64,000 nt of DNA from Bacteroidales bacterium (GCA_016937855.1 JAFGVU010000101.1:18811-82810); one strand, 5' to 3'; positions 18,551-27,501 are shown, counted from the stretch's first letter. Made by a program: numbers and translations. The notes: a model not told the origin generated them from the sequence alone.

Positions 18551-19425
18551 AATGGAATGTCATCATTTAAGATTTTTAATAAATATTGACCATATTGGCT
18601 TTTTTGCAGTGGGATTATTAGTTTTTCGAATTGTTCTTTATTTATAAAACCTCTACGGTAAGCAATTTCTTCGATACACGATGCCTTTAATCCTTGACGC
18701 ATTTCTATAGTTTCGATAAAATTTGCTGCTTGCAATAAGCTCTCGGGAGTTCCTGTATCAAGCCATGCAAATCCGCGACCCAATAATTTAATTTGGAGAC
18801 GTTTTTCTTCTAAAAACAAATTGTTGAGATCGGTAATCTCAAGTTCTCCACGCTTTGAAGGTTTAAGATTCTTAGCTTTTTGAACCACATCATTACTATA
18901 AAAATATAATCCCGTAACGGCATAGTTTGATTTTGGATTTTCGGGTTTTTCTTCAATCGAAAAAACATTTCCATCTTTGTCAAATTCTGCAACGCCATAT
19001 CGTTGTGGATCGTTTACATAATATCCGAAGATTAATGCACCATCGTCTAATTTTGCTGCGTTAATAAGTACTTCTCCAAATCCCTGACCATAAAAAATAT
19101 TGTCTCCAAGAACAAGACAAACATTATCGTCGCCGATAAATTCATCTCCCAAAATAAATGCCTGGGCCAGTCCGTCGGGTGAGGGTTGAACTTTATATTG
19201 GATATCCATTCCAAGTTGAGAACCATCACCAAAAAGTCTTTCGTACAAAGATATGTCCTGAGGAGTTGAAATGATTAAAACTTCGCGTATTCCTGCAAGC
19301 ATTAACACCGATAGGGGATAGTAAATCATCGGTTTGTCGTAAACGGGAATAATTTGCTTTGATATGCTTATAGTCATTGGGTGCAAACGCGTTCCGGCTC
19401 CTCCGGCTAAAATAATACCTTTCAT
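18547..19425 (-). CDS. rfbA: Glucose-1-phosphate thymidylyltransferase
   Basis: A 292-residue nucleotidyltransferase that activates glucose-1-phosphate with dTTP. The N-terminal signature [11 protein letters not shown], the [15 protein letters not shown] stretch, LGDNIFYG and the C-terminal [13 protein letters not shown] are all present. It starts 6 bp after the uxs stop. rfbB, the 4,6-dehydratase that normally follows this step, is not in the operon. Confidence 0.95.
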   Translation of the reverse strand: MKGIILAGGAGTRLHPMTISISKQIIPVYDKPMIYYPLSVLMLAGIREVLIISTPQDISLYERLFGDGSQLGMDIQYKVQPSPDGLAQAFILGDEFIGDDNVCLVLGDNIFYGQGFGEVLINAAKLDDGALIFGYYVNDPQRYGVAEFDKDGNVFSIEEKPENPKSNYAVTGLYFYSNDVVQKAKNLKPSKRGELEITDLNNLFLEEKRLQIKLLGRGFAWLDTGTPESLLQAANFIETIEMRQGLKASCIEEIAYRRGFINKEQFEKLIIPLQKSQYGQYLLKILNDDIPL

Positions 19426-19431
19426 AGTTTC

Positions 19432-20367
19432 TTAAATTTTATTTTTAAAATAATTGATTGTTTTTATCAGACCTTGTTCAAGATCAATTTCGGGATTCCA
19501 ATTGTCAAGCACTTTTTTTGCTAAGGAAATATCGGGTTTGCGTTGAGTAGGATCATCTTCCGGTAAAGGATAATATTCAATTGTGCTTTTTGATCCTGTT
19601 AAAGAAAGAATTTTTTCAGCAAGTTCAATCATTGTAAATTCGCCCGGATTGCCGATATTAACTGGACCTGTAACGCTATCGTCTGTGTTCATCATTCTTA
19701 TTAAACCTTCAACCAAATCGTCAACATACTGAAAGCTTCTTGTTTGAGTTCCATCACCGTATATTGTGATTGGTTTGTTTTGCAAAGCCTGTACAATGAA
19801 ATTAGAGATTACTCTGCCATCGTTTGGGTGCATATTGGGTCCGTAAGTGTTAAAAATCCTGACAATTTTTATTCGTACATTATTTTGTTTATGATAATTT
19901 ACGAATAATGATTCGGCACATCTTTTTCCTTCATCGTAACAAGAACGTGAGCCAATAGGATTAACATTTCCCCAATATGTTTCTGGTTGTGGATGAATGT
20001 CGGGATCGCCATATACTTCGCTGGTAGATGCTTGCAAAATTTTTGCTTTAATTCTTTTTGCTAAACCCAGCATATTGATCGACCCCATCACCGAAGTTTT
20101 TATTGTTTTGATAGGATTATACTGATAGTGAACCGGCGATGCAGGACATGCAAGATTGTAAATCTCATCCACCTCAATAAAGAAAGGCATAGTAATGTCG
20201 TGTCGCACCAGCTCAAAGTACGGATTGTCGATTAAATGTATAATATTTGATTTTGAACCAGTAAAGTAATTGTCGAGACAAATTACCTCGTTGCCATCTT
20301 TTAAAAGACGTTCACATAAGTGAGAACCAATAAATCCGGCACCTCCTGTAACTAAAATTTTCTTCAT
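19432..20367 (-). CDS. uxs: UDP-glucuronate decarboxylase (UDP-xylose synthase)
   Basis: A 311-residue extended short-chain dehydrogenase converting UDP-glucuronate to UDP-xylose. The NAD motif [10 protein letters not shown] is at residue 8. [20 protein letters not shown] and [10 protein letters not shown] (Tyr-x3-Lys) identify UXS rather than the dTDP-glucose dehydratase RfbB, which it replaces as the first gene of an rfb-type operon. Its length is that of the short bacterial form, without the membrane anchor seen in eukaryotes. The product may be a second precursor for the same surface glycan (inference). A weak -7-like box (TATTTTTA) lies on the minus strand at 20392-20399. Confidence 0.9.
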   Translation of the reverse strand: MKKILVTGGAGFIGSHLCERLLKDGNEVICLDNYFTGSKSNIIHLIDNPYFELVRHDITMPFFIEVDEIYNLACPASPVHYQYNPIKTIKTSVMGSINMLGLAKRIKAKILQASTSEVYGDPDIHPQPETYWGNVNPIGSRSCYDEGKRCAESLFVNYHKQNNVRIKIVRIFNTYGPNMHPNDGRVISNFIVQALQNKPITIYGDGTQTRSFQYVDDLVEGLIRMMNTDDSVTGPVNIGNPGEFTMIELAEKILSLTGSKSTIEYYPLPEDDPTQRKPDISLAKKVLDNWNPEIDLEQGLIKTINYFKNKI

Positions 20368-20688
20368 AGATAAATTGTTTTTATCACGAAGTAAAAATAT
20401 AAGTTATTTTCCATAAAAGCAATTTTATCATGAATTATGCAAATCTGTAATATGGTTACCTACGTTTTACACAAATAAACCCAACAAAAATAATTTAACA
20501 TATTCCTAAAATCGTTATGAGAATTTGATTTTTTTGTATAGTTTTACGGGGTGGAATGATTATTAGTTTTATGGAGGGTTGTTTTGGGGAGGAGTGAGTT
20601 TGGTTGAAATTAAAACATCCCTTAGTCTGCCAATATAAATTATTTAATAACTTTGTATCGAAAATATTGAACTTGCATTATTACAGAA
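20368..20688. other. Divergent intergenic region, uxs / HNH module
   Basis: Holds the presumed uxs promoter on the left and the rightward -7 box at 20648 on the right. The centre contains a short G-rich run (20550-20600). No gene is seen. Confidence 0.4.
20648..20655 (+). promoter_or_regulatory. Bacteroidota -7 box (TAACTTTG) for the HNH module
   Basis: Exact TAnnTTTG match 41 bp before the small ORF at 20689 and 145 bp before the HNH gene. Transcription from here would include the small ORF. Confidence 0.55.
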
Positions 20689-20787
20689 ATGATAACGGAA
20701 AACGCTGAAAATACAATAAATACTTTTTCCGTATGTGACTCTTTCAAATGCCGACAACTTTGGTTGAAAAAGGAAGATGTTAATTAG
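20689..20787 (+). CDS. Possible 32-residue leader ORF
   Basis: An ORF beginning MITENAENTINTFSVC and ending in WLKKEDVN, five bases before the HNH start and downstream of the -7 box. It has two cysteines and no known domain. Its placement in the transcript is suggestive of a leader or a small partner protein, but length alone could be chance. Confidence 0.3.
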   Translation: MITENAENTINTFSVCDSFKCRQLWLKKEDVN

Positions 20788-20792
20788 AATAT

Positions 20793-21902
20793 ATGAATAG
20801 TGAAGTATTTTATAATATTAGCAAAATTGTAGAACGAGACAGTAAGGCAACAACTTATAAGTTTGCTCTAATGCGTGGAGTTATAGATATTATTCAGGAC
20901 AATTCTCCTTATATTATATTTGAAGAAAATCGTGTTCATATACCAACTGGACTTCTTATTGAAAAATGGTTGATGTATTATTATCCGATTTTAAAATCAC
21001 AAACTTCAATTCCTCAAATCAATGGTAACACGAATTTAGCTTTTAGCAATCAGTTTTACAAATTAATTTTGGATTATGAAGCTCGGGGCGGTTTTTCTGC
21101 ATTTTATAACGACCTAAAGAATAAAGGAATACCTGAAGATTTGCAAGGTGAGTTTTTTGAACTTGCGAAAAAGTTAAGAGATACTATTACTAAAATGCCG
21201 ATGAAATATATTGGGCGTTCCATAACTAATGACTTCTATTCCATTTTTAATTATAAAAACCAAACAACTAGAAGAAAATCGACAATAGACATTGAAGACT
21301 TAATCAATGAATTTGGAACATTTTCAATCCCAGACGAATATTACGAGGCGTTTAGGATTTTAGGTAGTTTCATTAGTGGACGAGATTCAATTCTTTTTAA
21401 ATGGGCTGAATTTTCTGTGAAAGCTTCGGGCAACAATCTCTCTGTGCACAAAGTTCTTAATGAGGTTTTAAAGAGCCCAATTACATTGAGAGATATCAAA
21501 GAATCGAAAAAACTATATAAAGAGATTCTTCAAAAAACTGGAGATGTTTATTGCGTTTGGACTGGTAGAAAAATTTCAAAATATGATATTGACCATTTGA
21601 TTCCGTTCTCCGTTTGGAAAAATAATGATCTATGGAATTTACTTCCATCAGATTCAAAAACTAACAACCAAAAGAGAGACAAAATACCAACACCAGAAGT
21701 TATTGAAAGACAAAAAAGTTTAATTGTCGATTATTGGGGCATTATATATGAACACCAATCAAAGCGTTTCAGAAAAGAAATTCAAGTTGCACTATTAGGA
21801 AATTATTCTTTTGATTCTTGGAAAAATAGTGGTATTTTGCAATTACAAAATAGTTGCAACTATCTAATTGAAAACAGAGGTTTTGAAGGATGGAAAATTT
21901 AA
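20793..21902 (+). CDS. HNH endonuclease domain protein
   Basis: A 369-residue soluble protein with a C-terminal HNH nuclease core: CVWTGRKISKYDIDHLIPFS (His268 after Asp267), WNLLPSDSKTNNQKRDK (Asn282, Asn291). The first ~245 residues are helical, with no recognised domain; they could hold target recognition. No signal peptide is seen, so it acts in the cytoplasm. The end overlaps the methyltransferase-HIT gene by 13 bp, so the two are coupled. The pair resembles a small restriction- or repair-type module (inference); no target-recognition subunit or typical RM methylase motif is seen in this protein. Confidence 0.8.
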   Translation: MNSEVFYNISKIVERDSKATTYKFALMRGVIDIIQDNSPYIIFEENRVHIPTGLLIEKWLMYYYPILKSQTSIPQINGNTNLAFSNQFYKLILDYEARGGFSAFYNDLKNKGIPEDLQGEFFELAKKLRDTITKMPMKYIGRSITNDFYSIFNYKNQTTRRKSTIDIEDLINEFGTFSIPDEYYEAFRILGSFISGRDSILFKWAEFSVKASGNNLSVHKVLNEVLKSPITLRDIKESKKLYKEILQKTGDVYCVWTGRKISKYDIDHLIPFSVWKNNDLWNLLPSDSKTNNQKRDKIPTPEVIERQKSLIVDYWGIIYEHQSKRFRKEIQVALLGNYSFDSWKNSGILQLQNSCNYLIENRGFEGWKI

Positions 21903-22756
21903 ATCTTAACCCAAACAGTCATTTAACAGCCAAGGAACGAGAAACACTTTCTTTCCCAGCCAAAATTGTATTTAATAGGAATGCTTTAGTTGGTGATGTT
22001 TTGGATTTTGGTTGTGGGTTTGGCAGTGATGTAAAATTACTAAAAGAAAAAGGCATTAATATTGTGGGATACGACAAACAATATTTTCCAGAATATCCAA
22101 CCAAAAAGTTTGATACAATAATTTGCTTTTATGTTTTGAATGTGCTTTTGCCTAAAGAGCAAGCTATCGTCTTAATGGAATTGTCTCAACTCATCAAACC
22201 AACAGGCAAAGTATATATTGCTGTGAGAAGAGATTTGAAGTATGAAGGATTTAGGGTTCATAAAATACATCAGAGGAAAACATACCAATGCAATGTCATT
22301 TTAAATTCAAGATCTTTTTTTAGAAATGAGAATTGTGAGATTTATGAGTATCAGCATTATAATCAATTAAATAGCATTGAGAAATCCGATTGCCCATTTT
22401 GTAATCCTAGTTCAGATAGAGAATTATTAGTTGAATCTGCTACTGCTTATGCTATTTATGATAAATTTCCCGTTAATGATGGACATGCTTTAATTATACC
22501 TAAAAGGCATTGTGCAGACTATTTTGATTTGACATTCAAAGAGCAAGCTGCTTGTATTTTTATGTTGAATAGAGTAAAAGAAATTCTTGCAGCGAGATTT
22601 AATCCTGATGGATTTAATGTCGGAATTAATGTGGGAAATAAAGCCGGACAGACAATTTCTCATGTTCACATTCACTTAATACCAAGATATAATGGGGATG
22701 TTGAGGAACCTCTAGGAGGTGTGAGAGGTGTAATTCCTAGTAAGCAAAAATATTGA
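21890..22756 (+). CDS. Fused SAM methyltransferase / HIT-domain protein
   Basis: A 288-residue two-domain protein. Residues about 30-150 are a class I methyltransferase (motif I LDFGCGFGSD near 38-47, then IICFYVLNVL). Residues 168-288 are a HIT domain with CPFC at 169-172 and the histidine triad HVHIH at 258-262. HIT enzymes cleave nucleotidyl phosphates and phosphoramidates such as AMP adducts. This fusion is known as a protein family, but its substrate is not. Being coupled to an HNH nuclease (13-bp overlap) suggests joint action on nucleic acid or a nucleotide product (inference). The methyltransferase half is short, lacking an obvious substrate domain. Confidence 0.85.
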   Translation: MENLNLNPNSHLTAKERETLSFPAKIVFNRNALVGDVLDFGCGFGSDVKLLKEKGINIVGYDKQYFPEYPTKKFDTIICFYVLNVLLPKEQAIVLMELSQLIKPTGKVYIAVRRDLKYEGFRVHKIHQRKTYQCNVILNSRSFFRNENCEIYEYQHYNQLNSIEKSDCPFCNPSSDRELLVESATAYAIYDKFPVNDGHALIIPKRHCADYFDLTFKEQAACIFMLNRVKEILAARFNPDGFNVGINVGNKAGQTISHVHIHLIPRYNGDVEEPLGGVRGVIPSKQKY

Positions 22757-22858
22757 TTATGAAAAACTTTTGTATTAAATACGAAAAAGTGTTTCGAAAT
22801 TGGCAACAATAGCAAATCACCAAAACCTTACGTAAATCTGACACTTTCTTTAATTCAT

Positions 22859-23206
22859 TCACATAACTTCCGGGCATAAACTAATCCCAATGTCAGCCTC
22901 AAGATATTTGGCTTTGCGGATAATTCTGTCGTCGAGGTCAAAATAATTGCTTTTTACGCATTGCTTAAGCCAATAAATAACTTCCTGAATACTGCTTTTG
23001 GCTTTCTCGAGCTTTGCAACAACATCTTCGTGCCTGTAGGCAGTTTGTGCATCAAATAAAAATGAATTTATTTTAACGGCTGCATTCATAATTTTTAATG
23101 CAATAGGCCTATGGTGATTTTGTTCAAGTATCTGAGAATACTTTATTAAATCGGAGGTAAACTCGAAACTCGATTTCAAAAGCTGATATTTGTCTATTGT
23201 CCTCAT
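22859..23206 (-). CDS. Four-helix-bundle protein (23S rRNA intervening-sequence type)
   Basis: A 115-residue all-helical protein of the four-helix-bundle family first found within 23S rRNA intervening sequences and related to the Avd accessory protein of diversity-generating retroelements. Helix-rich stretches such as DLIKYSQILEQNHHRPIALK and KAKSSIQEVIYWLKQCVKS support this. It stands alone, and is not in an rRNA gene here. A 70-bp repeat begins 12 bp upstream of its start, which suggests association with repeated DNA. The function of stand-alone copies is unknown. Confidence 0.75.
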   Translation of the reverse strand: MRTIDKYQLLKSSFEFTSDLIKYSQILEQNHHRPIALKIMNAAVKINSFLFDAQTAYRHEDVVAKLEKAKSSIQEVIYWLKQCVKSNYFDLDDRIIRKAKYLEADIGISLCPEVM

Positions 23207-23217
23207 TTAATTTAAAG

Positions 23218-23287
23218 ACAATAATTTTCGCAGATTGGTTGCCTTTGTTTCTAAAATGAAAAGCTTAAAATTCAAAAGACCCTATTT
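23218..23287. repeat. 70-bp direct repeat, left copy
   Basis: Identical base for base to 23706-23775, offset 488 bp. It lies just upstream of the four-helix-bundle gene. Confidence 0.9.
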
Positions 23288-23329
23288 AATTATGTAGATT
23301 CAATAAATAGACTGTCAAGCGAAAATTGA

Positions 23330-23610
23330 TTTTGTTTTTTGACAAGTCCTTTATAACGTCCTTTATTTGTTCGTATAAAGCGATTTTTTTTCTTCGAAGC
23401 GCCGCGGGATGGAAATGAAGAACCGCCGGGCCAGCTCCGGCCTTGTGAAAGCTGAAATAATTAGAACTGTAGCAATGTTCCGAAAGCTTTCGGAATATCC
23501 CGCCTTGCTAAACAGTTCTATTATTTCAGCTGAGCGGGTTGAAGGATCGGTTCTTCTTGATTTCTTTGTAACTTTCTTTATCAAGAAAGAAAGTTTGAAT
23601 TTTTATAAAA
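23330..23610. repeat. Highly structured GC-rich element (MITE/REP-like)
   Basis: Nested inverted repeats: GAAGAACCG (23417) with CGGTTCTTC (23548); arms of about 20 bp at 23450-23470 and 23512-23531 differing by one base; and a central perfect palindrome TTCCGAAAGCTTTCGGAA (23478-23495). A further stem ACTTTCTT / AAGAAAGT lies at 23571-23594. GC content is plainly higher than the surroundings. The fold and the flanking direct repeats fit a non-autonomous mobile or REP-type element; no transposase is present. Confidence 0.7.
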
Positions 23611-23705
23611 AATGATTTAACCTACATTAAGTGATAGTACTTCGTAATAGATTTGCTAATGCATAATACGGGTTAAATAGGGTGTCCCAGTGTCGAAGTA
23701 AGGAA

Positions 23706-23775
23706 ACAATAATTTTCGCAGATTGGTTGCCTTTGTTTCTAAAATGAAAAGCTTAAAATTCAAAAGACCCTATTT
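23706..23775. repeat. 70-bp direct repeat, right copy
   Basis: Second copy of 23218-23287. Its right end contains the stop codon (23770-23772 on the minus strand) and the downstream region of the GNAT/FemAB-like gene, so the original copy is probably this one. Confidence 0.9.
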
Positions 23776-24663
23776 GACAATCTTATTTAAAGGAAAAAGC
23801 AATTTGTTTTTATTTAGAATCGGATAATACTCGGGAATAGCTCCAAATCCTTTGTAAAACCTTGCAACTCCTTCTATTGATGATCCTTCAAAATCTAATA
23901 TTGTTGGAGTATTGCTGTTTTGCCTTATTATTTCGGCTAATATCAAATACATAGCAAAATTTTGCTTCCCTAGTTCAGATGAGGATGGCATAAGATAGTA
24001 AATCCTGTTTTTCCATCTTAAAATCAATACCGACGCAATTATTTGGTTTGTTTGTTCATCATTTACCGACCAAATTTCAGCAAAATGCTCATTTTTAATC
24101 CTTTGCAGTAAAGTATTTAATGCGGACAAAAAGCCTTTTGGCGGAGTAAAATTCAAATTGTTTTCAGTAAATGTCTTAAAATTATCAAAATCATTGTCTT
24201 TAAAAACCGTCTGCTCTATCTCTTTTGCTTTTTTGATGTTGCGGTTACAGTTTTTCGAGAAATTATTACTAATCTCCTCGAAACTTGATTGTAATTCTAA
24301 AATAAAATTCGGTTTTAGATTGTTAGTTTGGTGGTTATTGCCGGAGTTTAACTGAAGACGGTAAAATCTATAAGGAATAAAATCAAGAAATGTTTCTAAA
24401 AGATCTGAGCTGATAATATTTTGCGAAAATAATCCTAATTGTTGCGAAAGGTAAGGTTGAGTTAAATATTTTAATCCGGATTTTTTCTTTACAGGTAAGG
24501 GCATTACATGTTCATAATTGTTGGTAACAATAGCCTCCCATTTAGGCGACATGCAATCGAGATACCACGACATAGCATATATTGTCCCGTTTAAAGAATT
24601 TAGAATAGTTTTATCCCATAAATCTTTGTCAATCTGATTATGTTTTAAGTGCTTAATATCCAT
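23770..24663 (-). CDS. GNAT/FemAB-like acyl- or aminoacyltransferase
   Basis: A 297-residue cytoplasmic protein. The second half (FTPPKGFLSALNTLLQRIK, then QIIASVLILRWKNRIYYLMP and FDFEGSS-like LDFEGSSIEGVARFYKGFGA) matches the FemAB-like GNAT domain (Acetyltransf_6), which transfers acyl or aminoacyl groups to sugars, lipids or peptidoglycan precursors. The substrate is not evident. The stop lies inside the right 70-bp repeat. It is 26 bp downstream of the MORN-repeat gene and probably co-transcribed with it. Confidence 0.75.
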   Translation of the reverse strand: MDIKHLKHNQIDKDLWDKTILNSLNGTIYAMSWYLDCMSPKWEAIVTNNYEHVMPLPVKKKSGLKYLTQPYLSQQLGLFSQNIISSDLLETFLDFIPYRFYRLQLNSGNNHQTNNLKPNFILELQSSFEEISNNFSKNCNRNIKKAKEIEQTVFKDNDFDNFKTFTENNLNFTPPKGFLSALNTLLQRIKNEHFAEIWSVNDEQTNQIIASVLILRWKNRIYYLMPSSSELGKQNFAMYLILAEIIRQNSNTPTILDFEGSSIEGVARFYKGFGAIPEYYPILNKNKLLFPLNKIVK

Positions 24664-24689
24664 TAAAGCCTGAAATTGAAACCGTTTGT

Positions 24690-26246
24690 TTACTTTTTAC
24701 CTTTTTTGCTCAGTCTTTTTCCGTCGATTTTTATTAATTCGTCGTTTCGATATGTAAATGTCATGTAAATTGATCCATCCGGCTCGTATTTTTTCCAGTC
24801 TTTAGTTTTGCTGCCAACACGATATTCGCCAAAAAGTTCAACATTTCCATTTGTGTAAAACCATTTGTGCATTCCGTCGGCATCACCTTTACGAAACTTA
24901 CCGACAAAACGCAATTGTCCTGTTTCTGCATAATAGTGTTTCCACTCGCCATCTTTTTCGCCAAGTTCGTAATTGCCCTCTTCAATAATATCGCCAACAA
25001 AATAAAACCATTCGCCAATTCTTACATCATCAAAATATTCGCCTTTTAAAATTACATTTTCAACCGAATCATATTCTACATACAATCCTTCGAGTTTGCC
25101 CATCAGGTAAGATTCTTCGCGTTTTTTTAGTCCGTTTGGATAATACCAAATCCATTCTCTGTCGGGTTTGTCGCGATTAAAGTATCCTTCCATTTCGAGT
25201 TTACCGTCTTTATAGTAAAATTTCCAGATTCCGTCGCGTTTTCCTTCAACATAATTGCCGATAGCATAAAAATATTCGTTATACTCATCGTAGAGTTTCC
25301 ATTCTCCTGTACGTCTTCCTTGTTCGTCAAATAAACCTTCGCCCAGCAATATGCTTTTGGGTGTATATTCTTTAACTTTTACAAGCTTCCCATCTGTATT
25401 ATACTCTTTGTGAATCCCAACAGGCATATCCTCAAGAAAAGCACCCTCGAACTGTATTTTGCCGTTTGGGTGATACGATTTTTTAACTTCGGCTTTTAAT
25501 ACGATTTCGTCTTCGGGTTTTGGCACAAAAATTTCTCCATTTACGTATTTTCGCTCAACAGTCATTTTCCCTGATAGATCGTATTCACGATAAATTCCGT
25601 GTAGCTTTCCGTTAAAATAATTGTACTCAGTTTTTTTATTTCCGTTTGAGTAAAAATCTATCCATTTGCCATGTTTTTGATTTTCGGAATTATATCTATT
25701 AATTTTTTCGCTCTCGATACGATAACCATTGTAATATTTATAAAGAGTGATTACCATTCCGTCTTTGTTAAACTCTTTAGCATCGCCATTTTTTATCCCG
25801 TTTTTATACTGATATTCGTATTTAGCAAAGCCCGAAGTGTCGTAATAGTATGATGTGCCTTCCAAAATTCCGTTAAGAAACAACTCTTTAGAGCTTAGGA
25901 AGTGTATTTTTATCGAATCGCTTGTAAAATAATAATCATGTGTAAAACTATATCCGTTTTTCTTATCGTTTCTATAACTAATTTGTTCGGCTATTTTTCC
26001 ATCAGGGAAATAGAAATTCCAAATGCTATCGAGCTGAAAAAATTGTCTTTTACCTTCTGATTTTAGCACTCCTGTTTCATAATAACTCTTCCAATATCCA
26101 TCGGGTTTTCCATCTTTCATCCAACCTTCGCTTGAAATTTGTCCGTTTGGATAATAAAAACGATTAAAACCATTTGGGTCTATATCTTGCCCATACAAAC
26201 CAATGGAAAATAAAATAAGTGCTAATATTATAAATCTTGTTTTCAC
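24690..26246 (-). CDS. Secreted MORN-repeat protein (YwqK-like)
   Basis: A 518-residue exported protein with signal peptide MKTRFIILALILFSIGLYGQ, followed almost entirely by about 20 MORN_2-type repeats with the pattern YYPNGKxxxEGxFxxGKxxGxW (for example YYETGVLKSEGKR, FYYKDGKLEMEGYFN). Such proteins are often labelled YwqK-family antitoxins, but there is no partner toxin here, so that label should not be taken as function. The repeats probably form a long beta sheet for binding. It starts at GTG. A -7-like box (TAAATTTTA-type, minus strand) lies near 26252. The promoter region is shared with tgt, which runs the other way. Confidence 0.82.
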   Translation of the reverse strand: MKTRFIILALILFSIGLYGQDIDPNGFNRFYYPNGQISSEGWMKDGKPDGYWKSYYETGVLKSEGKRQFFQLDSIWNFYFPDGKIAEQISYRNDKKNGYSFTHDYYFTSDSIKIHFLSSKELFLNGILEGTSYYYDTSGFAKYEYQYKNGIKNGDAKEFNKDGMVITLYKYYNGYRIESEKINRYNSENQKHGKWIDFYSNGNKKTEYNYFNGKLHGIYREYDLSGKMTVERKYVNGEIFVPKPEDEIVLKAEVKKSYHPNGKIQFEGAFLEDMPVGIHKEYNTDGKLVKVKEYTPKSILLGEGLFDEQGRRTGEWKLYDEYNEYFYAIGNYVEGKRDGIWKFYYKDGKLEMEGYFNRDKPDREWIWYYPNGLKKREESYLMGKLEGLYVEYDSVENVILKGEYFDDVRIGEWFYFVGDIIEEGNYELGEKDGEWKHYYAETGQLRFVGKFRKGDADGMHKWFYTNGNVELFGEYRVGSKTKDWKKYEPDGSIYMTFTYRNDELIKIDGKRLSKKGKK

Positions 26247-26350
26247 CGATGTAAAATTACTAAATAAAATTTATATTGCACAATTTGGAGTAAATTATTC
26301 GTTTGCCACGACTGATAATCTTCAAACTAATGTAATTAATAAAAATTCAG

Positions 26351-26358
26351 TATCTTTG
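26351..26358 (+). promoter_or_regulatory. Bacteroidota -7 box (TATCTTTG) for tgt
   Basis: Exact match 12 bp before the ATG at 26371, leaving a leader of only a few bases. It rules out the long in-frame extension to 26203, which would overlap the divergent gene. Confidence 0.75.
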
Positions 26359-26370
26359 CGGCGCAAAATT

Positions 26371-27501
26371 ATGAAATTTAATATCTCACATAAAGACTTA
26401 TCATCTGCTGCGCGTTGTGGAAAAATATGCACAGATCATGGTGATATTGAAACTCCTGTATTTATGCCGGTTGGCACAGCAGGCACAGTAAAAGCTGTTC
26501 ATATAACCGAATTAAAATCTGAAATAGATGCAAAAATAATACTTGGTAATACTTACCATTTGTATTTGCGCCCGGGCGTTGAAATCATTCATAAAGCCGG
26601 AGGATTGCATAAATTTAATGGTTGGGATCGACCAATATTAACCGATAGTGGAGGATTTCAGGTATTTTCTCTTGCAGATAATCGGAAATTAACCGAAGAA
26701 GGAGCGGTGTTTAAAAGTCATATCGACGGATCTAAGCATATTTTTACTCCCGAAAATGTTGTTGATATTCAACGAAAAATCGGTTCAGACATTATGATGG
26801 CATTTGATGAGTGTACTCCTTACCCTTGCGAAAAACAATATGCATCTAAGTCGCTTGATTTAACTCATAAATGGCTTATTCGAGGATGGAATCATTTTAA
26901 TAACACAAGTTCTGTTTACGAACACTCACAAACATTTTTCCCAATTGTGCAAGGATCGGTTTACGAAGATTTGCGTCGCGATTCGGCTAAATTTATTGCT
27001 GATATTGGTGCCGAAGGCAATGCAATTGGAGGATTATCGGTTGGCGAACCTGCACAAATGATGTACGATATGATTGATGTGGTAAACGAAATATTGCCTC
27101 AAGACAAACCACGGTATCTCATGGGTGTTGGCACGCCGGCAAATCTTCTCGAAGGAATAGCAAGAGGAATTGATATGTTTGATTGTGTTATGCCAACACG
27201 TAATGCTCGAAATGGAATGCTTTTTACCGAAGATGGCACAATAAATATTAAAAATAAAAAATGGGAAGACGATTTTTCTTCAATCGATCCTGATGGACAT
27301 ACATTTGTCGATACCTTTTACTCAAAAGCATACCTCAGACACTTAATTATATCGGGAGAATTACTCGGTGCGCAAATTGCAAGTATTCATAATCTCGGAT
27401 TTTACATACGATTAATGAAAAACGCCCGTTTACACATAAAAAATGGGGATTTTAACAGCTGGAAAAATTCAATGCTTCAAAAATTAAACAACAGATTATA
27501 G
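26371..27501 (+). CDS. tgt: tRNA-guanine(34) transglycosylase
   Basis: A 376-residue enzyme that swaps guanine-34 for preQ1 in tRNAs decoding Asn, Asp, His and Tyr, toward queuosine. Diagnostic stretches are ILTDSGGFQVFSL (with the catalytic-fold Asp), GGLSVGEP, and the nucleophile region FDCVMPTRNARNG. The zinc site usual near the C-terminus (Cys-x-Cys-x2-Cys, then His) is not there: the aligned stretch reads IDPDGHTFVDTFYSKAYLRH, with no cysteine. I recall this as common in Bacteroidota Tgt. The stop is directly followed by the GTG of the next gene, so the two form an operon. Confidence 0.95.
   Translation: MKFNISHKDLSSAARCGKICTDHGDIETPVFMPVGTAGTVKAVHITELKSEIDAKIILGNTYHLYLRPGVEIIHKAGGLHKFNGWDRPILTDSGGFQVFSLADNRKLTEEGAVFKSHIDGSKHIFTPENVVDIQRKIGSDIMMAFDECTPYPCEKQYASKSLDLTHKWLIRGWNHFNNTSSVYEHSQTFFPIVQGSVYEDLRRDSAKFIADIGAEGNAIGGLSVGEPAQMMYDMIDVVNEILPQDKPRYLMGVGTPANLLEGIARGIDMFDCVMPTRNARNGMLFTEDGTINIKNKKWEDDFSSIDPDGHTFVDTFYSKAYLRHLIISGELLGAQIASIHNLGFYIRLMKNARLHIKNGDFNSWKNSMLQKLNNRL

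Noticed and set aside
19432-20367. Annotation as dTDP-glucose 4,6-dehydratase (RfbB)
   Set aside because: Its motifs ([10 protein letters not shown] and [10 protein letters not shown]) are those of UDP-glucuronate decarboxylase, and the residues typical of RfbB are missing.
22859-23206. Remnant of an rRNA operon near the four-helix-bundle gene
   Set aside because: No 23S-like sequence flanks it. The protein family also occurs as stand-alone genes.
23363-23584. 73-codon frame on the minus strand within the structured element
   Set aside because: The frame reads across nested inverted repeats, has no promoter box or domain, and its sequence follows from the hairpin arms. I treat it as part of the repeat, not a gene.
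24690-26246. MORN-repeat protein as an antitoxin (YwqK label)
   Set aside because: No toxin partner is adjacent, it has a signal peptide, and the label comes from repeat similarity only. I call it a secreted repeat protein.
26203-26370. N-terminal extension of Tgt to 26203
   Set aside because: It would overlap the divergent MORN-repeat gene and the promoter box at 26351. The family start is at 26371.
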